Shown here: piece after piece, positions 18,997 through 27,571 of the stretch
Layout of the letters: every line of letters begins with the position of its first letter
Numbering within the stretch: the stretch's first letter is position 1
Assembly: GCA_964455375.1 (NCBI GenBank)
Contig: CAYVXE010000004.1
Location: 14,829-78,828, forward strand
Source of the DNA: CAYVXE01 sp964455375
Lineage (GTDB): Bacteria > Zhuqueibacterota > Zhuqueibacteria > Oceanimicrobiales > Oceanimicrobiaceae
Direction: 5' to 3'
DNA: 64,000 bases
The notes under the pieces: model-generated
Told to the model about the DNA's origin: nothing
Databases searched by the model: none
The model's input: the letters and a program-made list of their open reading frames with translations, nothing else
Position numbers and translations under genes: made by a program

Positions 18997-19854
18997 TTAT
19001 ACCGCCACGGCAAATTTTATAGGATCATGGTGCTTGTAGCCGACGAGCTTAAAATCGTCAAATTGTAACTCATTCAACGGTTTGCGCGCAATTCTTAATT
19101 CAGGCAATGGCAATGGCTGGCGTTTAAGCTGCTCTTTTAAATGATCGATATGGTTCACGTATATGTGTGCATCGATAAGGGTGTGGGCGAACTCGCCGAT
19201 TTCGAGGCCCACGTCCTGGGCAATCGCCTGAGTCAGTAAGGCGTAGCAGGCGAGGTTAAACGGAATACCGATGGCGATATCTGCACTGCGCTGGGTCAAA
19301 TGGCAATTCAACCGTCCGTTCTGTACATTTAGCACCCAGAAGGCGTGGCACGGCGGCAATTTGCTCACAACCGCATTTGCCGGATGCCAGGCATTGATTA
19401 CAATGCGGCGTGAATTCGGGTTACTTTTCAATTCGGCAATGGCCCAACCGATCTGATCGAAACTGAGCGAACCGTCGGCTTCTATTTTTGTAAACGGGTT
19501 GCTCTCATCCAGAAACAGTTCACTTCCGAATGCCACAGATTTCGACGGTACCGGATAACGCCGCCAGTAGCGGCCGTAAGCGGTTTGCAGATTTCCGTTT
19601 GCATCGGCCCAATCATTCCAGATCTTCGTGTGCTTTTGTAGCTCGCGAATATGGTCGGCGCCGGAAAGGTACCAAAAAACTTCCCACAGCATGGCATTAA
19701 AATTTACTTTTTTTGTGGTCAGCAACGGGAAGCCAGCCGCGAGATCCACTTTGTAAAATTCTGCAAAAGTGGAAATGGTATCCACCCCGGTCCGATTGGT
19801 TTTTAGCGTACCTTTTGACAGAACACGGTCGACCAGACTTAAATATTCTTTCAT
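18997..19854 (-). CDS. thyA: Thymidylate synthase ThyA
   Basis: 285 residues, slightly longer than the 264-residue E. coli enzyme because of an insertion near 115-135. Makes dTMP from dUMP using methylene-tetrahydrofolate. The catalytic cysteine is in LPPCHAFWVLNV, with SRRIVINAWHP before it and LTQRSADIAIGIPFNLACYA and TLIDAHIYVNH after it. It is transcribed away from the aminopeptidase gene at 20088, so 19855-20087 (233 bp, AT-rich) should hold two divergent promoters, though I could not fix them with confidence. Confidence 0.97.
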   Translation of the reverse strand: MKEYLSLVDRVLSKGTLKTNRTGVDTISTFAEFYKVDLAAGFPLLTTKKVNFNAMLWEVFWYLSGADHIRELQKHTKIWNDWADANGNLQTAYGRYWRRYPVPSKSVAFGSELFLDESNPFTKIEADGSLSFDQIGWAIAELKSNPNSRRIVINAWHPANAVVSKLPPCHAFWVLNVQNGRLNCHLTQRSADIAIGIPFNLACYALLTQAIAQDVGLEIGEFAHTLIDAHIYVNHIDHLKEQLKRQPLPLPELRIARKPLNELQFDDFKLVGYKHHDPIKFAVAV

Positions 19855-20087
19855 TCTATCTTTTATTCTCCATTTGACGAAAAATATAAATTAATTGAAA
19901 ATAAGAGTCAAATTATTTCACGGACTTTCAGGTTTTTTGTCGGTCAAACTACAAAACTTCCTTGAAACTTTAGCCTGAGTTTTGCATATTGCGTGACAAC
20001 AACAAGAAATCTTTTACCGTTTGTTCAAATCTGTTTATAAAAGCAACCTCATTCAGAAAAGAAGATAAATTAATCCAGGAGGTCATT

Positions 20088-21203
20088 TTGCACGATTCCA
20101 GATATGATGAACTTGCAGACGTACTCGTCAACCATTCAACAAAAATAAAAAAGGGGGAATCGGTTTTAATTGAAGCTATCGATATTCCCGAAGAAATGGT
20201 CATCTCTCTCATTCGAAAAATCCATGCTGCCGGTGGCAAACCCATGGTTACCTACAAAAAGAACCGCATTCAGCGGGCGCTTCTGAACTGCTCGGACGCG
20301 GATTTGATGCAGGAGATCAGTGCGTATGAAGCATTCCGGATGCAACGGGTTCAAGCTTACATCGCTCTGCGCGGCAGTGACAATATTACGGAATTCTCAG
20401 ATGTTACCACAGAAGCCATGCGGTTGTACGAAACGCACTGGCTCAAACCGGTGCATTTTAACATTCGGGTTCCTAAAACAAAATGGGTGGTTCTGCGCTG
20501 GCCGTCACCTTCCATGGCTCAGCAGGCAAAGCGAAGTACGGAGGGGTTTGAAAATTTTTATTTCGATGTCTGTACCCTGGATTATGACAAAATGGAACGG
20601 GCCTCTGCTCCGTTGAAAGATTTAATGGAAAAAACAGACGACGTCCACATCAAGAGTCCCGGAACGGATTTGACTTTCAGCATCAGGAATATTCCGGTGA
20701 TTTCCTGCTCGGGCGACAGAAACATTCCGGATGGTGAATGTTTTACCGCGCCGGTCAAAGATTCCGTCAATGGAACGTTGCAGTACAACACAGACTCTAT
20801 TTACCAGGGAACAACGTTCAGCAACGTAAAGCTTACATTCAAAGACGGTAAGATTGTCGAGGCTACGGCCAATAATACGAAAAAACTGAATGAAATTCTC
20901 GACTCCGATGCAGGCGCCCGCTATGTGGGTGAATTCGCCATTGGTTTCAATCCTTACATCACGTCTCCCATGCTGGACATTTTATTTGATGAAAAGATCG
21001 CCGGGTCATTTCATTTTACGCCGGGACAGGCGTATGAAGACGCCGACAACGGCAATCGTTCTAATATCCACTGGGATATGGTGCTCATTCAAACGCCGGA
21101 GCACGGTGGCGGTGAAATCTATTTTGATGATATGTTAATTCGCAAAGACGGTCTGTTTGTGGTTCCGGAACTTGAAGGCCTGAATCCGGAAAATCTCAAG
21201 TAA
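20088..21203 (+). CDS. M29 family aminopeptidase (AmpS/AmpT-like)
   Basis: About 371 residues from a TTG start. The TTG is chosen because AGGAGG lies five bases before it and the protein then begins LHDSRYDELADVLVNHSTKIKKGE, as family members do; the open frame extends further upstream without a ribosome site. M29 enzymes are cytoplasmic two-metal peptidases that remove N-terminal residues. The C-terminal half has the expected EFAIGFNP, GSFHFTPGQAYEDADNGN and HWDMVLI segments. It is 21 bp from an OPT peptide transporter, suggesting imported peptides are its substrates (inference). Confidence 0.88.
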   Translation: MHDSRYDELADVLVNHSTKIKKGESVLIEAIDIPEEMVISLIRKIHAAGGKPMVTYKKNRIQRALLNCSDADLMQEISAYEAFRMQRVQAYIALRGSDNITEFSDVTTEAMRLYETHWLKPVHFNIRVPKTKWVVLRWPSPSMAQQAKRSTEGFENFYFDVCTLDYDKMERASAPLKDLMEKTDDVHIKSPGTDLTFSIRNIPVISCSGDRNIPDGECFTAPVKDSVNGTLQYNTDSIYQGTTFSNVKLTFKDGKIVEATANNTKKLNEILDSDAGARYVGEFAIGFNPYITSPMLDILFDEKIAGSFHFTPGQAYEDADNGNRSNIHWDMVLIQTPEHGGGEIYFDDMLIRKDGLFVVPELEGLNPENLK

Positions 21204-21224
21204 ACAACTCGGAAGGAGGAAATT

Positions 21225-22964
21225 GTGGCAAACTCTTCAGCAAGTGACGGCCGGATTATTCGCACCGGTCCCTACCCGGAACTCACCATGCCCGGGGTAC
21301 TGGTGGGTTATTTTCTTGGTTCACTCATCGCCCTCAGTATCGGCTATGCGAGTTTAATTCTCGGATTTTCAATCGAGGGCTCCGAATTGGCAGCTATTTT
21401 GGGATTTGGTATTTTGCGGGGGTTGCTGGGAAGGAACAGTATCGTTGAAAATAATATCAATCAAACCGTGGCCAGTGCGGTAAATGGCGCTTCTGCCGGA
21501 ATGATGTTCTCAGTCCCGGCCTTGTTCATTCTCGGTGAAACGGGATTCAATGTGTATTTGATGGTGTTTGCCTGTATCGCCGGGGGCTTTCTCGGTATCG
21601 GCTTCATTATCCCGTTGCGCAAACAGATGATCGATTACGAGCGCCTGACTTATCCCGGTGGTGTTGCGGTCGCCGCCATTTTAAAATCCCCGGGTGCCGG
21701 CATTCATAAAGCAATTCTGCTGATCGTTGGTGCTGTCATAAGCGGTTTGATCAATTTTATCAGCCAGTCTACGGGTTTTTCCAACTGGGATTTGGGCGGC
21801 CTTATCGGTATGCCTGATTACATGAACAGCATTTGGTATATTTCTTTGCTTACAATCGGTGCTGCCTACATTGCAGGGAAAGGAGGCTTCTTTTTTATTG
21901 TCGGCGGTTATGTTTGCTACTGGATTCTGGCACCAATTTTGTCGGGAATGGGATTGCTGCCGACCGCTGAAACCCTGCAAGCTGCCGGTAACAGCATGCC
22001 GGGCTATTTACGTGCGACTTTATTTCGGCCGGTTGGCATCGGTATGCTCATCGGTGGGGCGCTTGCCGGAATCGTTCTGGCATTGCCGTTAATTTTAAGC
22101 GCGGTTAAAAGCATGCAAATGGCATCAAAAATGAAAACGGCTGTTTCCAAAGATGAAATGCCGATCAAACTTCTCTATATGGGTATAGGCGGAGCAGCTA
22201 TTCTTCTGTTTGTCATTGCGATTAATTCCACGCGGGAAATCGGTTTCGTTCGTGGCGGCTTAATGGCTATTCTCGGTACGGTGTGGATTTGGATGGCGGG
22301 TGTCATCCTTGCGGAGTGTATCGGTAGAACCAATTGGTCGCCATTGAGCGGTATGACTCTCATTGCCATTACCATGTTAATTTTTATCGCCAGTGGGGTC
22401 GGGAACAGTGCAGCGATCATTTCTTCGGTCATCGTTGGCGCTGCGGCATGTGTGGCCATGGCGCAGGCAACGGATTTAATGCTGGATTTAAAAACCGGCT
22501 ATCTGGTGGGTGCAATGCCGCGTAAACAGCAAACCGGTCAGTTTTTAGGGAGTTGGCTCGGGCCTATTTTAATTATGACGCTTATTTTTGTTTTACATAA
22601 AGCGTATGGTTTGGGAACAGAAAAATTACCGGCCCCACAGGGTCAGGCATTAGCGAGTATGATTTCCGGAATTTTGGGTGGCGATGTACCCGTACAAAAA
22701 TATATTGCCGGCGCCGGAATTGGCGCTTTGCTCAGTTCCACCGGAATTGGCGGTCTGGGGATTCTCGTCGGGCTGGGTTTTTATTTGCCCTTTAATATTG
22801 TCTTGACCTATAGTTTGGGCACAGTAGCCCGTTTATTTACAGATTGGAAATATGGACAGCGGTTCAGCGAAGATGTGGGCATACCGGTGGCCGCAGGTTT
22901 TATCGTTGGTGAAGCATTGGTCGGGGTTGGATACGCTCTCTATTACGTTATCAGTGCTTCATAG
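21225..22964 (+). CDS. OPT family oligopeptide transporter
   Basis: 579 residues, about 14-16 hydrophobic segments. Begins at GTG behind a GGAAGGAGG site. Characteristic sections are NSIVENNINQTVASAVNGAS, LTYPGGVAVAAILKSPGAG and the C-terminal FSEDVGIPVAAGFIVGEALV. OPT proteins are proton-coupled importers of short peptides, and some move metal chelates. The operon with an M29 aminopeptidase supports peptide use. Confidence 0.9.
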   Translation: MANSSASDGRIIRTGPYPELTMPGVLVGYFLGSLIALSIGYASLILGFSIEGSELAAILGFGILRGLLGRNSIVENNINQTVASAVNGASAGMMFSVPALFILGETGFNVYLMVFACIAGGFLGIGFIIPLRKQMIDYERLTYPGGVAVAAILKSPGAGIHKAILLIVGAVISGLINFISQSTGFSNWDLGGLIGMPDYMNSIWYISLLTIGAAYIAGKGGFFFIVGGYVCYWILAPILSGMGLLPTAETLQAAGNSMPGYLRATLFRPVGIGMLIGGALAGIVLALPLILSAVKSMQMASKMKTAVSKDEMPIKLLYMGIGGAAILLFVIAINSTREIGFVRGGLMAILGTVWIWMAGVILAECIGRTNWSPLSGMTLIAITMLIFIASGVGNSAAIISSVIVGAAACVAMAQATDLMLDLKTGYLVGAMPRKQQTGQFLGSWLGPILIMTLIFVLHKAYGLGTEKLPAPQGQALASMISGILGGDVPVQKYIAGAGIGALLSSTGIGGLGILVGLGFYLPFNIVLTYSLGTVARLFTDWKYGQRFSEDVGIPVAAGFIVGEALVGVGYALYYVISAS

Positions 22965-23009
22965 CTATTAGCGACTACTGACGCGCTTAAGAATAAAGGA
23001 GAAACTGCA

Positions 23010-23537
23010 ATGAAAAATATTGCTTACCTGGTGATTACTGTTGGATTTCTCGGAGGGTCACTTTTGACTGTCCTTGACGAACAAGATGTCAATTGGCTCT
23101 ATTTTGCTATTGCATTAATGGTTGGCATTGCCGGTATTGTTCTCTTGTGGATAAGCAACAAACGGGAGACTCATGAAGAAGGGAAATTAATTGCAAATAT
23201 TGAGAATTTGAAAACAAGCCTTAAAAATATTGTGGTAAACACAAAAAAATTGAATGCTGAAAAAAATGACATAAACACCTACGATATCCTCCATAGAATT
23301 GACGAGCTTTTTCCCAACGATTTGACTGTTTTTGTAGATGCGAGGGAGAGTATTTCGCATGTTTATGGTTTGCAGGCTTATGCGGAAATTATGAACAATT
23401 TTGCTGCCGGGGAACGTTATTTAAACCGTGTCTGGTCGGCTTCTGCCGATGGGTACATTGATGAAGTCAATGCTTATCTGGAAAAAGCTGAGCAGCAGTT
23501 TTTAGAAGCGAACGAAAAATTGAACAATCTGAATTGA
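23010..23537 (+). CDS. Small membrane protein with coiled-coil tail, unknown function
   Basis: 175 residues behind a good AAAGGAG site. Two TM segments (about 4-22 and 31-49) are followed by a soluble helical tail (about 55-175) rich in Lys, Asn and Glu, with a heptad-like C-terminus. No known domain is recognised. It follows the OPT transporter by 45 bp on the same strand, so it is probably the third gene of that operon and perhaps a regulator or partner of the transporter; nothing in the sequence proves that. Confidence 0.7.
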   Translation: MKNIAYLVITVGFLGGSLLTVLDEQDVNWLYFAIALMVGIAGIVLLWISNKRETHEEGKLIANIENLKTSLKNIVVNTKKLNAEKNDINTYDILHRIDELFPNDLTVFVDARESISHVYGLQAYAEIMNNFAAGERYLNRVWSASADGYIDEVNAYLEKAEQQFLEANEKLNNLN

Positions 23538-23557
23538 TTAATAACCTGAATTATTCC

Positions 23558-23654
23558 TGACGAGACAGTCGAAATATGGTTTAAAAACAATGAGTTACGA
23601 CCTTCATCTCCACCCAGGCTGAAGCGGGAAACTACTTTTTCGACAGACTCAACG
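23558..23654 (+). repeat. Dispersed repeat family 1, copy 1
   Basis: A 97-bp non-coding element. The left end is CGAGACAGTCGAAA and the right end ACTTTTTCGACAGACTCAACG, which are inverted copies of one another. Its interior (GGTTTAAAAACAATGAGTTAC, then a pair of GCTGAAG-type half palindromes) matches copies at 29265-29403 and 45665-45803. It lies in the 413-bp space between the small membrane protein and the TPR lipoprotein gene. Confidence 0.75.
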
Positions 23655-23716
23655 CTGCGCAGTTCACGAAGACAACGAAGATTAGCATCAAGGGATTGAA
23701 ATGATTGATAAGGGTT

Positions 23717-23924
23717 AAATAGTGATTGAACGAAAACGTCAATTTTATCCGGCGGTTGCCGGATTCCGAACCCGCTGTTCAGGGTGGGGAATCTGGAGCG
23801 TTAGCAGTTATCTATTATAAAAACAGTTTCTTAGAGTCAAACACATGCGCGTCGCCAGATTTCTCCCCGGCGTCGGCCGGGGAAAAATGACAGAACGTGA
23901 GTTTTCGGTCAATCACTAAATAGT
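23717..23924 (+). repeat. Dispersed repeat family 3, copy 1
   Basis: A 208-bp element bounded by terminal inverted repeats: AATAGTGATTGAACGAAAACG on the left and, reading inward from the right, TATTTAGTGATTGACCGAAAAC. The interior holds GC-rich hairpins (CCGGCGGTTGCCGG; CCCCGGCGTCGGCCGGGG) and GGAATCTGG, the type of sequence seen in REP-like elements. No ORF is supported in it. Confidence 0.72.
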
Positions 23925-23950
23925 ATTCTTTACATTACGATGAATCGTGT

Positions 23951-25087
23951 TTATTGATTAGATTGTTGTTCAATAGCAATTTTTTCCGAGGTGTGAAAGG
24001 CTTGCTCGCCTTTGGCTTTGTTGCCAATGTTGACATAAGCCACACCGAGGTTACGCCAGAGCGAGGGATGATTCGGTTGCAGGGCCAATGCCTTTTCAAA
24101 ATATGGAATGGCCCTACGGTAGTTATCGATGATAGATTGGCGTAATTGTGGAATTTCGTTGGTATGCAAACCTTCCTTTTGACCATTTTTTAATTTTTTG
24201 AGGTATGATTCTGCTAAACTGAAATAGGAATTGCCAATGTTGGAAATCGATTCGAAATCCTGAGGGTCGAGTTTTAAAACCCGTTCAAATAAGTGCAACG
24301 CTTTTTTGAAGTGATGGTTCTTGTACTGATGAACACCGAATAAAAAAATCAGATCTTTATCTGTTGGATTTGCTTGCACAGCATTTTTGTACGCTGCAAA
24401 AGCTTTGCTCGTATCACCCATGGAATCATAGGCAAGTGCGATATTCGCCAGATCGTCTCTGTTCGATAGGTCATTGGGGAGAATTTTTTTCAAAAGGGCA
24501 ATGGCGTCCTTATACATTTTTTGACTGTAGTAGAGGTTTGCCAGAGCTCTGAGGTATTCTATTTTATCAGGCTCTTTTTGTAGAAGGCTACGGTAGATGA
24601 GAATGGCTTTTTCATTTCTGCCGATATTCAGATAATTCACAGCTAATTTAACATAGGCCTCATATCTTTCCGGTTCCAAAAAAATTGCGGTTTTAAGCAG
24701 TTTCTCAGCCCTGCCAAAATCTCTTTTGCCTTGAGCAGAAAGGCCTTCATTGTATTTTTTAGTCCAGTATTGTTCCCTTTCGGCTCGAATCTCTTTTTCA
24801 AATTTCGTCGAGTTTGCCAGGGACAATTCAAACTGCTTCAGCATATTTTTAAAATCAGCACGATTTCCATAGGCCTGACCAAGTAAAAAGTGTGCTTCGG
24901 CGTTGTCCGGATAGGTTTCCACGGCCAGTTTTAGTTGCTCAAAGGCCCTTTCCCATTCTCCGTTGTTGATGTAAATTTTCGCAGAGGTTATTTCTTTGGG
25001 CTGACAACCGATCATACCAATGGAAATCAGCAAGGCTAATAAAAAAACTGCAGGTTTGGTTTTCCTGGCAATCTTCATTTTTAGCAT
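23951..25087 (-). CDS. TPR-repeat lipoprotein
   Basis: 378 residues. The lipobox IGMIGC puts the lipidated cysteine at residue 28, so the mature protein is attached to a membrane. The rest is a run of eight or nine TPR units (for example AEAHFLLGQAYGNRADF and PSLWRNLGVAYVNIGNKAKG). TPR lipoproteins act as scaffolds in envelope complexes or cell-surface machines. The start codon overlaps the mtnA stop (TAATG), so the two genes are coupled, although no functional link to methionine salvage is evident. Confidence 0.88.
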   Translation of the reverse strand: MLKMKIARKTKPAVFLLALLISIGMIGCQPKEITSAKIYINNGEWERAFEQLKLAVETYPDNAEAHFLLGQAYGNRADFKNMLKQFELSLANSTKFEKEIRAEREQYWTKKYNEGLSAQGKRDFGRAEKLLKTAIFLEPERYEAYVKLAVNYLNIGRNEKAILIYRSLLQKEPDKIEYLRALANLYYSQKMYKDAIALLKKILPNDLSNRDDLANIALAYDSMGDTSKAFAAYKNAVQANPTDKDLIFLFGVHQYKNHHFKKALHLFERVLKLDPQDFESISNIGNSYFSLAESYLKKLKNGQKEGLHTNEIPQLRQSIIDNYRRAIPYFEKALALQPNHPSLWRNLGVAYVNIGNKAKGEQAFHTSEKIAIEQQSNQ

Positions 25088-26127
25088 TATTTTTCCCGGT
25101 GTAACATTAGATTTTTGTCATAGGGCTGTCGGATCACCCCTTCTTCCGTAATGATGCCTGCAATGAGTTCATTGGGTGTAATATCGAAGGCCGGGTTGTA
25201 GACTTTGGTATTTTCAGGAGCTGTTCTTCTGCCGAAACCTTCCGTTATTTCCTCCGCAGAGCGTTCTTCGATTGGAATTTGCGAGCCGTTTTGTAAATCA
25301 AAATCAATGGTTGAATATGGCGCAGCAATATAAAACGGCACGTTGTGTTTTTCTGCCAGGACCGCCACATTGTAGGTACCTATTTTGTTGGCGGTATCCC
25401 CGTTTGCAGCGATTCTGTCTGCTCCGACGATCACACAATCCACTTTGCCCTGTTGCATGACAAATGCAGCCGAGTTGTCGCAAATTAACGTCACATCAAT
25501 GCCTTCGTTCATGAGTTCCCAGACATTGAGTCGTGCTCCCTGTAGCAGCGGTCTGGTTTCGTCTGCATAAACGCGAACCTTTTTTCCGTCTGTATGCGCA
25601 GCAAAAACAACGCCTAATGCTGTACCATAATCTGCGGTGGCGAGGGCACCGGTATTGCAATGTGTTAAAATACGAAATCCATCCTGAATGAGAGTTGCTC
25701 CGTGTCTTGCCAAACGCCGGCAAATTTCTCGGTCTGCCTGCCAGATTGCCAGCGCTTCGTTCAGGAGAGCAGCTTTTATTTCCGCTACGTCCTTTTCTCT
25801 ATGTTGATTTGCCACATGTAACATGCGTTTAATGGCCCACGACAAATTTACAGCGGTGGGTCTGGTGGCATTTAGGAATTCACCGGTCTCTTTTAGTTTC
25901 TTAAAAAAGGCCTGTTTATTTTGGAAATCCAAATGTTGTACGCCAATAACCATCCCGAATGCGCCGGCAATTCCGATAGCCGGCGCGCCGCGCACCCTGA
26001 GTTTTTGTATGGCTTCGCCCAAAACCTTCACATCATCAATTTCCAGGTAAACGAGTTCCAACGGCAGTTTCGTCTGGTCGATCATTCGAATGTTACCGTT
26101 ATTCCAGCGGATGGTTGTAACCGGCAT
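25087..26127 (-). CDS. mtnA: Methylthioribose-1-phosphate isomerase MtnA
   Basis: 346 residues. Converts methylthioribose-1-phosphate to the ribulose form in methionine salvage. Family marks: RVRGAPAIGIAGAFGMV, LTHCNTGALATADYGTALGV (catalytic Cys), CVIVGADRIAANGDTANKIG (catalytic Asp) and APYSTIDFDL. Ribosome site TTAGGAG is six bases before the ATG. The fold is shared with eIF2B subunits, but GADRIAANGD with the Cys motif favours MtnA. No other salvage genes are nearby. The 198 bp upstream (26128-26325) shows nothing recognisable. Confidence 0.93.
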   Translation of the reverse strand: MPVTTIRWNNGNIRMIDQTKLPLELVYLEIDDVKVLGEAIQKLRVRGAPAIGIAGAFGMVIGVQHLDFQNKQAFFKKLKETGEFLNATRPTAVNLSWAIKRMLHVANQHREKDVAEIKAALLNEALAIWQADREICRRLARHGATLIQDGFRILTHCNTGALATADYGTALGVVFAAHTDGKKVRVYADETRPLLQGARLNVWELMNEGIDVTLICDNSAAFVMQQGKVDCVIVGADRIAANGDTANKIGTYNVAVLAEKHNVPFYIAAPYSTIDFDLQNGSQIPIEERSAEEITEGFGRRTAPENTKVYNPAFDITPNELIAGIITEEGVIRQPYDKNLMLHREK

Positions 26128-26325
26128 TTCAACTCCTAAGAAAAAAATAAATAATTTGATTTCGTCCGCCGCAATGGCATTTAATGAAAAACATAACCAT
26201 AAGCATACAAATTTTCAAGTGATTCATGTCAGGTGTACGAGGAAATTGCTGAAGAAATGTTTACTTTTGGGAGACCAACTGCATTTTAGGAGGCTGCGAA
26301 AACAATATTTCGGAATCAGGCCCAC

Positions 26326-26883
26326 TTAGTTATTTTTATTCATATCTTTATAGACTTTTAACGATTTAAAGTCCTTTCCAACTAAAACAGATACCATTAA
26401 TTGCTTAGAATTATCCAATTGTGGTTTTATTTGTTTGTTATTAACTCCGAGGGCTTTACCGACACGCTCGGCATTTTCATTATCAAGAGAAACCCGGTCA
26501 AATACAAATGATTTGTCCAAATCGAAGCCGCCGGCATAGTTACCAAATTCAACGACGTCAAATTTTTTATCACGAAGGAATTGCGTCACTTCGTAGGCTA
26601 ATCCTTTCACACCGCAGGCATTCAGGACCTCCACGGTAATTTGTTGATTTTTTACGACACGATGTTCAGGAGAATTACTGGAATTGCTTTGATCTTCCGG
26701 AGACACAAAAAAATTGGCAGCTAACGACACGATGAGAATGACATTTGCAATTCCGAAGCCCCAAATACCGGTTGTCAGTAATTTTTCTTTCAGAGATTTT
26801 GCGGGTTTTTTCCGGTAAGAACGTTTTTGTGAACTTCTACGACGGTTTTCTACACGCGGCTTGCGACGTCTTTGTACCATCAT
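26326..26883 (-). CDS. LytR_C domain protein with single TM anchor
   Basis: 185 residues. A very basic cytoplasmic N-terminus (residues 1-33, many Arg/Lys) precedes one TM segment (about 37-58), a short Ser/Asn-rich spacer and a LytR C-terminal domain (about 78-180: TVEVLNACGVKGLAYEVTQF, FGNYAGGFDLDKSFVFD). That domain usually follows the LCP wall-polymer ligase domain, which is absent here. It may bind wall or surface glycan, but its role is unknown. A GAGG sequence sits just before the ATG. It is followed 51 bp later by another envelope gene's upstream flank in the same direction. Confidence 0.8.
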   Translation of the reverse strand: MMVQRRRKPRVENRRRSSQKRSYRKKPAKSLKEKLLTTGIWGFGIANVILIVSLAANFFVSPEDQSNSSNSPEHRVVKNQQITVEVLNACGVKGLAYEVTQFLRDKKFDVVEFGNYAGGFDLDKSFVFDRVSLDNENAERVGKALGVNNKQIKPQLDNSKQLMVSVLVGKDFKSLKVYKDMNKNN

Positions 26884-26934
26884 CCTCCTCGATGCACTGG
26901 TTTGTAGATACGTATTATTGCTGACTGAAAAAAA

Positions 26935-27441
26935 TTATTGCTTGTCTTTATCCTGCTGCTGAAATGTTCCCAATGGTTGCAAATAGCTGCGTGGATAGGG
27001 CGAATAGTTAAACCCAGGGGTTTGACTGTATTCAAACTGCAGTTTAAGGCTTTCAGTTGGTTTGTATTCAAATCCGGCGCCTGAAATAAACAGTTGATTG
27101 CCAGGTTGAAAATCACCTGCTAATTTTCCAAAGGGCTGATGGCTGAATCCCAATCGTACATACATACTCAACAGGTTGGAAAACTGATATCCGATGGTAT
27201 TTAAATACAACCCCTGGCTGATGCTGCGACCGCCTATGGAAGCAAATGAGAGCGAATAGCTTTGGCTCATGGAGAACTTTGAAGGGTCGAGTCCCAACAG
27301 TCCGACGATGCTTTGGATTTTAGTGGGTTGTGTTAAAGCCTTAGCCATATTTATGTGTGTATTTTGTCGCAGTTGTGCGAAGGATAAACCAGGTAATATG
27401 AAGAATAGAATCATTGTAAAACGAATCGATTGTTTTTTCAT
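26935..27441 (-). CDS. Secreted, probable small outer-membrane barrel protein, unknown
   Basis: 168 residues from the ATG at 27441, which has TGAGGTG upstream and begins a clean signal peptide (MKKQSIRFTMILFFILPGLSFA|QLR). An earlier ATG-equivalent at 27489 would hide this peptide, so it is rejected. The mature part has alternating short strands (GLYLNTIGYQFSNLLSMYVR, LFISGAGFEYKPTESLKLQF) consistent with a small barrel. No family is recognised. It lies between the OmpA-like and LytR_C genes on the same strand, all envelope proteins. Confidence 0.72.
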   Translation of the reverse strand: MKKQSIRFTMILFFILPGLSFAQLRQNTHINMAKALTQPTKIQSIVGLLGLDPSKFSMSQSYSLSFASIGGRSISQGLYLNTIGYQFSNLLSMYVRLGFSHQPFGKLAGDFQPGNQLFISGAGFEYKPTESLKLQFEYSQTPGFNYSPYPRSYLQPLGTFQQQDKDKQ

Positions 27442-27571
27442 AACACACCTCAGGGAAACGGTTCGACTTTTTATTATTGCTACCGACAATGAGCGTTCTT
27501 TATTCCCGGTTGTAGCATATTAAAGCAATTATTATATTAAAAATCAACAGGATTTTGCAGAACATTTTGGT

